Positions 49,151 through 56,950 of a DNA stretch of 64,000 bases are shown piece after piece (positions within the stretch are counted from its first letter, which is position 1; each line of letters begins with the position of its first letter). Under the pieces are notes generated by a model. That model did no database searches. It was not told where the DNA came from and was given only the letters and a program-made list of their open reading frames with translations. This stretch comes from Halorubrum vacuolatum (GTDB lineage: Archaea > Halobacteriota > Halobacteria > Halobacteriales > Haloferacaceae): positions 62,001 to 126,000 of the forward strand of contig NZ_FZNQ01000004.1 of the NCBI RefSeq assembly GCF_900188065.1, given 5' to 3'. The position numbers were made by a program, and so were the translations under genes.

Positions 49151-49825
49151 ATGACGACCGGAGCCATCGTGGCGGGCGGCCGTTCGACGCGGTTCGGCGA
49201 GGCGGACAAGTCGGTCGCCCCGCTCGCAGGGGTGCCGATGATCCGTCGGGTCGCGAACCGGCTCGCGGGGACGGATGATCCGATTCCACCCGGGGCGGGA
49301 CGCGCGTCCGGCGGCGATCCCGTCGTGGACGACCTCGTGGTCAACTGTCGGGCCGACCAGCGCGAGGCGATCGAGACGGCGCTCGCGGACGTTCCGCTCC
49401 CCGTCCGGTGGGCCATCGACGAGGAGCCGGACCTCGGTCCGATGGCGGGGATCCGCAACGCCTGTCGGGCCGCACCGAGCGACTACGCGTTCGTCGTCGC
49501 CTGCGATATGCCCTTCGTGGACCCCGCTTTCGTCGCGACGCTCTTCGCGGACGCGGCGGGCCATGACGCCGCGGTCCCCCGACTCGAGGACCGATGGTTT
49601 CAGACGACACAGGCCGTCTACCGTGCGGATGCGATGGCGGACGCCTGTGAGCAGGCGCTCGCTCGCGGCGACCGAAAGATCCTCGATCCGCTCTTCGAAC
49701 TGTCCTACGTCGTCGTCGACGACGCGACGATCCGGCGCCGAACCGAGGAACGGACCTTCGAGAACATCAACACCGATGACGACCTCGAGGCCGCCGAGGG
49801 GATCATCGAGGGTATCACGGGGTGA
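49151..49825 (+). CDS. mobA: Molybdenum cofactor guanylyltransferase (MobA-like)
   Basis: 224 aa. The GTP-binding signature GAIVAGGRSTRFGEADKSVA (LAGG-x-S/x-RFG...DK) is clear, followed by LGPMAGIRNACRAAPSDYAF and VVACDMPFVDPAFVATLF, where the aspartate binds Mg2+. It attaches GMP to molybdopterin to form the bis-MGD or MGD cofactor. It is divergent from the AOR-family gene. Its stop overlaps a GTG (GTGA, 49822-49825) that opens a frame through the 24-bp tandem repeat. Confidence 0.93.
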   Translation: MTTGAIVAGGRSTRFGEADKSVAPLAGVPMIRRVANRLAGTDDPIPPGAGRASGGDPVVDDLVVNCRADQREAIETALADVPLPVRWAIDEEPDLGPMAGIRNACRAAPSDYAFVVACDMPFVDPAFVATLFADAAGHDAAVPRLEDRWFQTTQAVYRADAMADACEQALARGDRKILDPLFELSYVVVDDATIRRRTEERTFENINTDDDLEAAEGIIEGITG

Positions 49826-49827
49826 GC

Positions 49828-49923
49828 GGTGGCGGGCCTCACGGGATGAACAGTGGCGGGCCTCACGGGATGAACGGTGGTGGGCCTCACGGGATGAACG
49901 GTGGCGGGCCTCACGGGATGGGC
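49828..49923 (+). repeat. Four-copy 24-bp tandem repeat after mobA
   Basis: Four units of GGTGGCGGGCCTCACGGGAT plus GAAC starting at 49828, 49852, 49876 and 49900, with one or two substitutions each. In the frame opened by GTG 49822 they encode the octapeptide GGGPHGMN four times. There are no spacers, so it is not CRISPR. The following sequence to 49994 contains a CACTTTTGCGC run before the amidohydrolase start. Confidence 0.9.
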
Positions 49924-49994
49924 GGTGGCCGGGACGTCGTTGCCCGCGCGGCGGCCGGACGAACACTTTTGCGCTCGCTTCGTGATATCCCCTC

Positions 49995-51452
49995 ATGGAC
50001 ACCGAATCGGTCGCTGCGTCGGTTGACGCCCGTCGTGAGCAACTCACCGCCCTCTCCAGGAAGATCTGGGAACACCCACAGACCGCCTTCGAGGAGACGT
50101 ATGCCGCCGAGCAGTTGATAGACGCGCTCATCGAGCGCGGCTTCACGGTCGACGTCGGCGTCGGCGACATCGAGACCGCGTTTCTCGCGCGATACGGGGA
50201 CGGGAGTCCCGTCGTCGGGACGCTGGGCGAGTACGACGCGCTCCCCGGGCTTTCCCAGCGGGCGACCGCGAACCGGGAGCCCGTCGAGGATGGCGCGCCC
50301 GGTCACGGCTGCGGACACAACCTCTTCGGCGTGGGTTCGCTCGGCGGCGCGCTCGCGGTCGCGGACGCCATCGACGACGGGCTGGAGGGAACGGTCATCT
50401 ACGCCGGTACGCCCGCCGAGGAGGGCGGCTCCGGCAAGACGTACATGACACGCGCCGGCGCCTTCGACGACGTCGACGCGCTCGTCTCCTGGCACCCCGG
50501 CTGGTACAACGCGCCCACGGCCGCCTCGTGTCTCGCGGTCGATAGCTTCGAGGTGACCGCACGCGGCACCCCCTCACACGCCGCGGCCGCCCCCGAGGCC
50601 GGCCGGAGCGCGCTCGATGCCATTCAACTACTCAACACCGCCGTCGAGTATATGCGTGAACACGTCCCTGACCCCGTTCGGTTGCACTACGTCATCACCG
50701 ACGGCGGCGCCGCGCCGAACGTCGTCCCGGCGGAGGCGACCGCCGAGTACCTCGTCCGTGCACCGAGCCGGACGCAGGTCGAGACCGTGAGCGAGTGGTT
50801 CAGAAACGCCGCCCGCGGCGCGGCGCTCATGGCGGACGTCGACGTCGAGGTGACCCAGACGGGCGGCGTCTACGGCGTCCGTCCGAACGAGACGCTCGCC
50901 GCGACGATCGGCGAGGTCATGACCGATCTCGGTGGCTTCGATGTCACCGACCGAGCGCTCGCGGCCGACCTCCACGAGACGCTTGAAAACGGCTCCGAGG
51001 CGGTGTCGGTGCTGCCCGCGGATGTTCGTGAGCGGGCACGAGCGGGACCGTATTTCACCGAGCCGCTCGACGCCTTCGACGCCGGCACCACCGGCTCGTA
51101 CTCGACGGACTCCGGGGACGTGAGCCAGGTCGTTCCGCTCGGCCGGATGACGACGGCGACGTTCCCGGTCGGGACGCCGCTGCACTCCTGGCAGGCGGTC
51201 GCCGCGAGCGGATCCGTCGGGGTCGATGGAATGTGTTATGCCGCGAAGACGATCGGGGCCACGCTCGTCCGGTTGCTCTCGGACGGCGACCTGTTGGCGG
51301 CGGTCTCCGAGGAGTTCGAGGCACGTGGCGGCGTCGACTACGACTCGCCGATGCCCGCGGACGCCGACCCGTACGAGCTGTTCGACGTGGCGCGGCCGAC
51401 GCTCGACCTCGATACATCCGATCGCGTCCGAGTCGTCACCGCGGACGACTGA
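49995..51452 (+). CDS. M20-family amidohydrolase (AbgB-like)
   Basis: 485 aa zinc amidohydrolase resembling p-aminobenzoyl-glutamate hydrolase subunit B. HPQTAFEETYAAEQLIDALI, GTLGEYDALPGLSQRATANR, GHGCGHNLFGVGSLGGALAV (metal histidines), YAGTPAEEGGSGKTYMTRAG (glutamates) and FEVTARGTPSHAAAAPEAGR (dimerisation domain start) are in order. The true substrate in haloarchaea is unproven; amide-linked amino acids are likely. Monocistronic. C-terminal tail acidic. Confidence 0.87.
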   Translation: MDTESVAASVDARREQLTALSRKIWEHPQTAFEETYAAEQLIDALIERGFTVDVGVGDIETAFLARYGDGSPVVGTLGEYDALPGLSQRATANREPVEDGAPGHGCGHNLFGVGSLGGALAVADAIDDGLEGTVIYAGTPAEEGGSGKTYMTRAGAFDDVDALVSWHPGWYNAPTAASCLAVDSFEVTARGTPSHAAAAPEAGRSALDAIQLLNTAVEYMREHVPDPVRLHYVITDGGAAPNVVPAEATAEYLVRAPSRTQVETVSEWFRNAARGAALMADVDVEVTQTGGVYGVRPNETLAATIGEVMTDLGGFDVTDRALAADLHETLENGSEAVSVLPADVRERARAGPYFTEPLDAFDAGTTGSYSTDSGDVSQVVPLGRMTTATFPVGTPLHSWQAVAASGSVGVDGMCYAAKTIGATLVRLLSDGDLLAAVSEEFEARGGVDYDSPMPADADPYELFDVARPTLDLDTSDRVRVVTADD

Positions 51453-51488
51453 GCGCGACGAGCGACCGTCGTCGCTCTGTTATTCCCG

Positions 51489-52298
51489 TTATTCGCGTTG
51501 TTCCCGTTTTTCACGCTGTTCGCGCTTACGTGCCGCCTCGACGACTGCGGCGGCAAGCGTGTCGAACTCGGCGGTTTCGGGGACCACGTCCACGTCGATC
51601 CCCTGTTCGGTCGCCGTCTCCGCCGTCGGTGGTCCGATCGTACCCACGACCGCCCGGTTCAACCCCTCGATCGCCTCCTCCCGGATCCCCCGCTCCTCGG
51701 CCGCCTCGAGGAAGTGGATCACGGTGAGCGAGGAGGTGAACGCGACCGCATCGAGCTCGCCGCGGGCGGCCATCGCGGCCGACTTGCCGCTTCCCTCGGG
51801 TCGCACGAGCCGGTAGAGCACCGTCTCGTTGAGATCCGCACCCGCGTCGTGAAGTCCCTTTAAAAGCACGTCGCTGCCGTGATCCGAGCGGGCCACCTCG
51901 ACGCGCTCGCCGGCGACGTCGCCTTCGAGCAGTTCGACGAGCCCGGTCGAGGTGTACTCCTCGGGGATCAGATCGACCGTCCAGCCGGCCTCGCGAGCGG
52001 CGGCCGCGGTCGCGGGGCCGATGGCGACGAGGGTCGCGTCGTCGGGGTCCCAGCCGGCTTCCGCGGCGAGTTCGACCCCCGTCTTGCTCGTCACGATCAC
52101 GTACGTGCCCGGCCCCGGGGTCGCACCCGTGGGCTCGACGGCGAGCATCGGGTCGGCGACCGCCTCCGCGCCGAGCGCTTCGAGGCGCTCGACGGCGTCG
52201 TCGATCCGTTCGTCTGCGGGCCTGAAGACGGCGATACGGGGGGCATCGCCGGTTCGCTTCCCTTCGCCCACTTCCGCATCCTCATCGGTTCGGTTCAT
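51489..52298 (-). CDS. hemD: Uroporphyrinogen-III synthase
   Basis: 269 aa, two-domain HemD: cyclises hydroxymethylbilane to uroporphyrinogen III. APRIAVFRPADERIDDAVER opens domain 1; GTYVIVTSKTGVELAAEAGW, LVAIGPATAAAAREAGW and ELDAVAFTSSLTVIHFLEAA with VGTIGPPTAETATEQGIDVD are the classical weakly conserved blocks. Its ATG (52296-52298) overlaps the cobA stop as ATGA. The long open frame continuing upstream to 52883 is the wrong frame of cobA. Last gene of hemC-cobA-hemD. Confidence 0.92.
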   Translation of the reverse strand: MNRTDEDAEVGEGKRTGDAPRIAVFRPADERIDDAVERLEALGAEAVADPMLAVEPTGATPGPGTYVIVTSKTGVELAAEAGWDPDDATLVAIGPATAAAAREAGWTVDLIPEEYTSTGLVELLEGDVAGERVEVARSDHGSDVLLKGLHDAGADLNETVLYRLVRPEGSGKSAAMAARGELDAVAFTSSLTVIHFLEAAEERGIREEAIEGLNRAVVGTIGPPTAETATEQGIDVDVVPETAEFDTLAAAVVEAARKREQREKREQRE

Positions 52299-53113
52299 TC
52301 TTCTCCCTCCTCCTCGCTCGCGTTCATGAGGAAGTCGATCACGCGGTCGCGGGTCGCCGCCACCTCGCCGATCACCGTGATCGCCGGGGGCGAGATGTCG
52401 GCCGAATCGCGCACGTCGACGATGGTCTCCAGCGTACCGGTCGCGACGTGCATATCGGGCCACGTCGCCCGCTCGACGAGCGCCGCGGGGACGTCGCCGT
52501 CGAGGCCGGCGCGCCGGAGTTCCGCGACGTACTCCGGGAGTTTCCCGACGCCCATCAGGACGACGATGGTGCCGCCCGTCGCCGCGAGCGCGTCCCACTC
52601 GACGGCCGACTCCTCCTTCGTCGGGTCCTCGTGGCCGGTGACGAACGAGACCGAGGAGGCGTGATCGCGGTGGGTGACGGGGATCCCGGCGACGGCCGGG
52701 CCGGCGATCGCGGAGGTGACGCCGGGGACGACCTCGAAGGGGATCCCGTGTGCGGCGAGGTGTTCGGCCTCCTCGCCGCCGCGGCCGAAGACGAACGGGT
52801 CGCCACCTTTTAAGCGGACGACGGCGAGCCCCTCCTCGGCGAGTTCGACGAGTCGACGGTTGGTGTACTCCTGTGGCGTCCACTCGCCGCCCGCGCGCTT
52901 GCCGACGTCCTCGCGTTTCGCCTCGGGGATCCGCCCGAGGATCTCCGGGCCGGGGAGTTTGTCGTGGAGGACGACGTCGGCCTCGTCGATCAGCCGGGCG
53001 GCCTTCACGGTCAACAGCTCCGGGTCGCCCGGGCCGGACCCGACGAGGTAGACGGTCCCGGGTTTCGTCGGCTCCGTCGTCGCCGGGTTGCCTCCGTTTG
53101 CCCCCTCAGTCAT
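52295..53113 (-). CDS. cobA: Uroporphyrinogen-III C-methyltransferase
   Basis: 272 aa SAM-dependent enzyme giving precorrin-2 for cobalamin, sirohaem or haem d1/alternative haem routes. TVYLVGSGPGDPELLTVKAA (motif 1), AEHLAAHGIPFEVVPGVTSA (motif with VVPGVTS), VRLKGGDPFVFGRGGEEAEH and GGTIVVLMGVGKLPEYV follow the family. It sits between hemC (8-bp overlap at its start) and hemD (4-bp overlap at its end), so all three are cotranslated and share one tetrapyrrole pool. Confidence 0.95.
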   Translation of the reverse strand: MTEGANGGNPATTEPTKPGTVYLVGSGPGDPELLTVKAARLIDEADVVLHDKLPGPEILGRIPEAKREDVGKRAGGEWTPQEYTNRRLVELAEEGLAVVRLKGGDPFVFGRGGEEAEHLAAHGIPFEVVPGVTSAIAGPAVAGIPVTHRDHASSVSFVTGHEDPTKEESAVEWDALAATGGTIVVLMGVGKLPEYVAELRRAGLDGDVPAALVERATWPDMHVATGTLETIVDVRDSADISPPAITVIGEVAATRDRVIDFLMNASEEEGEE

Positions 53114-54272
53114 CGGCGTCCACCTCCTCGCGAGCGGCGGCGATCAGATCGGCCGCGCCCCGGTCGGCCAACTCGGCCGCGAACGCCTCCGCCGCCTTCG
53201 CGTGGTTTTCGATCGGAAGGTCGCGGGCGCCGGCGACCTCCTCGGTGCCGTCGATCGAGAGCACCCGCGCCCTGACGTGGACGTGCTCGCCCTGGACGAG
53301 CGCGGAGACGCCGATCGGCGCGATACAGCCGCCGTTGAGTTCGGCGAGGACGGTTCGTTCGACCGTGACGGCCACCCGCGTTCGGGGATGATCGACGGTC
53401 GAACGGACCGTCTCGATCACGTCCGGATCGGTCGCGGTGACGGCGATGGCGCCCTGACCGGCGGCCGGGACGAACTCCTCGCGTGGCAGCCGGGTCGTCG
53501 CCACGGCGTCCGCGAGCCCCGAGCGGAGCAATCCCGCCTCCGCGAGCACCAGCGCGTCGTACTCGACGTCGACGACTCGACCCATCGCCGAGCGCTCCAA
53601 CTCCGTGAGCCCGTCGAACCACTCCTCGACGCTCCGGTCGAACGCCTCCTCGGGGGTTTCGGTGTCGTCCGTGTCCTCTGCGTCGTCCACGTCGCCTTCG
53701 TCGACGTCGCCTTCGTCGTCCGCGCCGTCGGGATCCGCATCGAGCCCACCTTCGGCAAGCAGCCGTCGTTCGTGTTCCGCCTGCAGATGCGGCGCGAGGA
53801 GCTTTTCGAGCCGCGTGTCGACGTTGCCGCGGATCGGCTCGACGGTCAGATCCGGCCGGCTCGCTTTGATCTGTGCCGTCCGCCGGAGCGATCCCGTACC
53901 GATCACGGCCCCCGCCGGAAGTTCGTCGAGCGCGAGGCCGTCCGGATGGACGAGGACGTCACCGGCGGGGGCGCGCTCCGGGATACCCGCGACCACGAGG
54001 CCGTCGGCACCGACGGTCTCCGTCGGGACGTCCTTTAACGAGTGAACGGCGAGGTCCGCGTCGCCGGCGAGGATCTCCTCGTCAAGCGCGCGCACGAACG
54101 CGCCGGTTCGGCCGAGCCGATGAATCAGCTCGTCGCGTATCTCATCGCCACGGGTCTCGACGCGACGGATCTCGACGTCGCGCCTGCGGGTCGACAGGAC
54201 GTCACGGACGGCTCCGGCCTGCCGGAGGGCGAGGTCCGACCCGCGGGTGGCGAGTCTGAGCGTATCGGTCAT
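53106..54272 (-). CDS. hemC: Hydroxymethylbilane synthase (porphobilinogen deaminase)
   Basis: 388 aa. LRLATRGSDLALRQAGAVRD, GAFVRALDEEILAGDADLAV, HSLKDVPTE, VIGTGSLRRTAQIKASRPDL, EPIRGNVDTRLEKL and LNGGCIAPIGVSAL (cofactor cysteine in GGC) are all present. An acidic insert of about 35 residues (DADPDGADDEGDVDEGDVDD and following) interrupts domain 2, unlike most homologues. The ATG at 54270-54272 gives the standard MTDTLRLATRGS start; the frame runs open further upstream. First gene of the operon, divergent from sufS. Confidence 0.95.
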   Translation of the reverse strand: MTDTLRLATRGSDLALRQAGAVRDVLSTRRRDVEIRRVETRGDEIRDELIHRLGRTGAFVRALDEEILAGDADLAVHSLKDVPTETVGADGLVVAGIPERAPAGDVLVHPDGLALDELPAGAVIGTGSLRRTAQIKASRPDLTVEPIRGNVDTRLEKLLAPHLQAEHERRLLAEGGLDADPDGADDEGDVDEGDVDDAEDTDDTETPEEAFDRSVEEWFDGLTELERSAMGRVVDVEYDALVLAEAGLLRSGLADAVATTRLPREEFVPAAGQGAIAVTATDPDVIETVRSTVDHPRTRVAVTVERTVLAELNGGCIAPIGVSALVQGEHVHVRARVLSIDGTEEVAGARDLPIENHAKAAEAFAAELADRGAADLIAAAREEVDADD

Positions 54273-54401
54273 AGCTGAATCGAGACCCCCCGGACTCAAA
54301 AGGACACCAGTTCGTTCCTGCGAGGCTGAACCAGCGTGAGAGACGCCGGCAACGCTCACCGAACCGAAGGGGTGTTGGTTCTGGAGCGCGAATTTCGGGT
54401 A

Positions 54402-55679
54402 ATGGAAGTTCAGGAATCGTATCCGTTCGACGTCGAGGCGGTCCGTGCCGACTTCCCGATCCTCGATCGGAAGGTCGGCGGCGACCCGACGACGATCGGA
54501 CAGGACGACAGCGACGACATCCCGCTCGTCTACCTCGATAACGCGGCGACGACACACACCCCGGAGCCGGTGGTCGACGCCATCGTCGACTACTACCGCG
54601 GCTACAACGCGAACGTTCACCGAGGGATCCATCAGTTAAGTCAGGAGGCGTCCGTCGCCTACGAGGAGGCACACGACACCGTCGCCGACTTCATCGGCGC
54701 GGCGGGCCGCGAGGAGGTCATCTTCACGAAGAACACGACGGAGGCGATGAACCTCGTCGCATACGCGTGGGGGTTGGAGGAGCTCTCCGCGGGCGACAAC
54801 GTCGTGCTCACCGAGATGGAACACCACGCCTCGCTCGTCACCTGGCAGCAGATCGGCAAGCGGACGGGCGCGGACGTCCGGTTCATCGAGGTCACCGACG
54901 AGGGACGGCTCGACATGGACGACGCGGCCGAAAAGATCGACGACGACACCGAGATGGTCTCGGTCGTCCACGTCTCGAACACCCTCGGGACGGTGAACCC
55001 GATCCGGGAGCTCGCCGACCTCGCACACGAGCGCGACGCGCTGATCTTCGCCGACGCCGCCCAGTCGGTTCCCACCCGCCCGGTCGACGTGACCGACCTC
55101 GACGTCGACTTCCTCGCCTTTTCGGGGCACAAACTGTGTGGTCCCACCGGGATCGGCGTGCTCTACGGCCGCGAGTCGATCCTCGAGTCGATGAGCCCGT
55201 ACCTCTACGGCGGCGAGATGATCCGCCGGGTCACCTTCGAGGACTCGACGTGGGAGGACCTGCCGTGGAAGTTCGAGGCCGGGACGCCCTCCATCGCGCA
55301 GGGGATCGCGCTCGCCGCGGCGATCGAGTATCTGGAAGGGTTCGGCATGGAGCGGGTGCAAGCCCACGAGGAGCTCCTCGCGGAGTACGCCTACGACCGG
55401 CTCACCGACCTCGGCTACGTCGACATCTACGGCCCGCCGGGCGACGAGCGCGGCGGCCTCGTCGCGTTCAACGTCGAGGGCGTCCACGCGCACGACCTCT
55501 CCAGCATCCTCAACGACTACGGGGTGGCCATTCGCGCCGGCGACCACTGCACCCAGCCGCTGCACGACACGCTCGGCGTCGCCGCCTCCGCGCGGGCTTC
55601 CTTTTATATTTACAACACCGTCGAGGAGGTCGATGCACTGATCGAGGCGGTGAGCGGCGCGCACGAACTGTTCGCCTGA
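54402..55679 (+). CDS. sufS: Cysteine desulfurase, SufS type
   Basis: 425 aa PLP enzyme that removes sulfur from cysteine for Fe-S cluster assembly. VYLDNAATTHTPEPVVDAIV, NANVHRGIHQLSQEASVAYE, EHHASLVTWQQIG, IFADAAQSVPTRPVDV, the PLP lysine in AFSGHKLCGPTGIGVLYG and the catalytic cysteine in IRAGDHCTQPLHDTLGVAAS are evident. The ATG 54402 gives a typical start (MEVQESYPFDVEAVRADFPI). It is followed 87 nt later by the scaffold gene sufU, its usual partner. Confidence 0.95.
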   Translation: MEVQESYPFDVEAVRADFPILDRKVGGDPTTIGQDDSDDIPLVYLDNAATTHTPEPVVDAIVDYYRGYNANVHRGIHQLSQEASVAYEEAHDTVADFIGAAGREEVIFTKNTTEAMNLVAYAWGLEELSAGDNVVLTEMEHHASLVTWQQIGKRTGADVRFIEVTDEGRLDMDDAAEKIDDDTEMVSVVHVSNTLGTVNPIRELADLAHERDALIFADAAQSVPTRPVDVTDLDVDFLAFSGHKLCGPTGIGVLYGRESILESMSPYLYGGEMIRRVTFEDSTWEDLPWKFEAGTPSIAQGIALAAAIEYLEGFGMERVQAHEELLAEYAYDRLTDLGYVDIYGPPGDERGGLVAFNVEGVHAHDLSSILNDYGVAIRAGDHCTQPLHDTLGVAASARASFYIYNTVEEVDALIEAVSGAHELFA

Positions 55680-55766
55680 TCGGCTTCGTCTTTTCGGTCA
55701 CTCCTCTCGAACCCGATCGACGCCGACGGAACGCTTTTGCTACCGAGAACGCTATCTCGACCCAAC

Positions 55767-56186
55767 ATGGGACTAGGCTCGGATATGTACAGACAGCAGA
55801 TCCTCGATCACTACAAAAACCCGCGGAACTACGGTGAACTCGAGGATCCGGACTTCACACACGTCGGCGAGAACCCCTCCTGTGGCGATACGATCCGCGT
55901 CGACGTCGCGCTCGCGGACGACGAGGAGACGATCGAGACGGTTCGGTTCACCGGCGACGGCTGTGCCATCTCGATGGCCTCCGCGAGCATGCTCTCGGAG
56001 CGACTCAGTGGGATGACCATCGAGGAGCTGCACGAACTCGAGACCGAGGACATCACGGAGATGCTCGGCGTCGATATCTCTCCGATGCGCGTGAAATGTG
56101 CGGTGCTCGGCCGGCAGGTAACACAGGACGGCGCGAAGATCCACCGCGGCGAACTCGACGTCGACCGCACGAGGACGGAGGACTGA
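55767..56186 (+). CDS. sufU: Fe-S cluster scaffold, SufU/IscU-like
   Basis: 139 aa. Three ligand cysteines are placed as in SufU: GENPSCGDTIRVDVAL, TGDGCAISMASASMLSERLSG (split after ASAS) and MRVKCAVLGRQV. The 18-20 residue insertion typical of SufU relative to IscU (ERLSGMTIEELHELETED) is also present. It accepts sulfur from SufS. The start MGLGSDMYRQQILDHYKNPR at 55767 is the family norm. Coupled to sufS by position. Confidence 0.92.
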   Translation: MGLGSDMYRQQILDHYKNPRNYGELEDPDFTHVGENPSCGDTIRVDVALADDEETIETVRFTGDGCAISMASASMLSERLSGMTIEELHELETEDITEMLGVDISPMRVKCAVLGRQVTQDGAKIHRGELDVDRTRTED

Positions 56187-56226
56187 GCCCGCGGGACTTT
56201 TCGGTTCGGACCGCGTGTACTCGCGC

Positions 56227-56871
56227 ATGAGCGAGGGGTTCGACAAGGAGGCCGAACGCGAAAAGCTCCGCAAGAAGTTCGCAGCGGACGACCAGAAACG
56301 CGAACACACGAAGCGGATGTCCGAGCTGCTTTTAAAAGGGGCGACGATGACCAACCGTCACTGTGAGACGTGTGGCGACCCGATCTTCCGTCACGACGGC
56401 CAGGAGTTCTGTCCGAGCTGTAACGCCACGACCAACGGGACGGATGGGGAGCAGGCGCCCGCAGGGACCGACGAAACGACACACCCCAGCGGTGCCACGG
56501 AAGCGGACGCCCACGACTCCGCCGCCGTCACGCCGGCTGATCCCGTCGATGGCACGACCGGACCCACCGGCACCGATGAGGCGCACGAAGCGACCAACGT
56601 CGGCGGCAGAAACCCTCCTGACACGCCGGCCCAAGGACCGCAACCGGGGGCCGGGGATGTGCAACCGGCGAGCCCGTCCGCCCGTCCCGAGGGACCCGTC
56701 GAGTCGGGCCACGGTGAGGTAGCGACCGACGTCGCAACCGCCCGAGCGTCGCTCACGCGAACGCTTGTCCGGTTTGCACAGGCTGCGGAGCAGACGGACG
56801 ATCCACGACGGGCACGCGACCACCTGCGGGCGGCGCGGGAGGCGGCCGAGACGCTCCGCGCGTTGGAGTGA
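56227..56871 (+). CDS. SSSCA1 (autoantigen p27)-like zinc-ribbon protein
   Basis: 214 aa. An N-terminal helix of about 40 residues (EAEREKLRKKFAADDQKREH) is followed by MSELLLKGATMTNRHCETCG, with ribbon knuckles CETC and CPSC (EFCPSCNATTNGTD). Then comes a long low-complexity Pro/Thr/Gly linker (residues about 80-165) and a C-terminal helix RTLVRFAQAAEQTDDPRRAR. This is the haloarchaeal Sjogren/scleroderma-autoantigen-1 family layout (from memory). The ATG 56227 is preferred over the GTG at 56215. Function unknown. Confidence 0.82.
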   Translation: MSEGFDKEAEREKLRKKFAADDQKREHTKRMSELLLKGATMTNRHCETCGDPIFRHDGQEFCPSCNATTNGTDGEQAPAGTDETTHPSGATEADAHDSAAVTPADPVDGTTGPTGTDEAHEATNVGGRNPPDTPAQGPQPGAGDVQPASPSARPEGPVESGHGEVATDVATARASLTRTLVRFAQAAEQTDDPRRARDHLRAAREAAETLRALE

Positions 56872-56899
56872 GCGACCGGCGGATCCCCCGACCGGGCAC

Positions 56900-56938
56900 C
56901 GACGATTCGTTTATAAACCTCGACGATTCGTTTATAAA
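56900..56938. repeat. Duplicated TATA-like 18-mer between convergent genes
   Basis: CGACGATTCGTTTATAAA at 56900-56917 and again at 56921-56938 (period 21, two helical turns). It lies in the 79-nt gap between the stops of the SSSCA1-like gene and hef. Both strands read TATA-like, so it could drive antisense transcription either way, or simply be a T/A-rich termination zone. Confidence 0.7.
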
Positions 56939-56950
56939 TACGTCCCGCAG

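Noticed and set aside
49828-49923. CRISPR or integron-like repeats
   Set aside because: Contiguous 24-bp tandem units without spacers.
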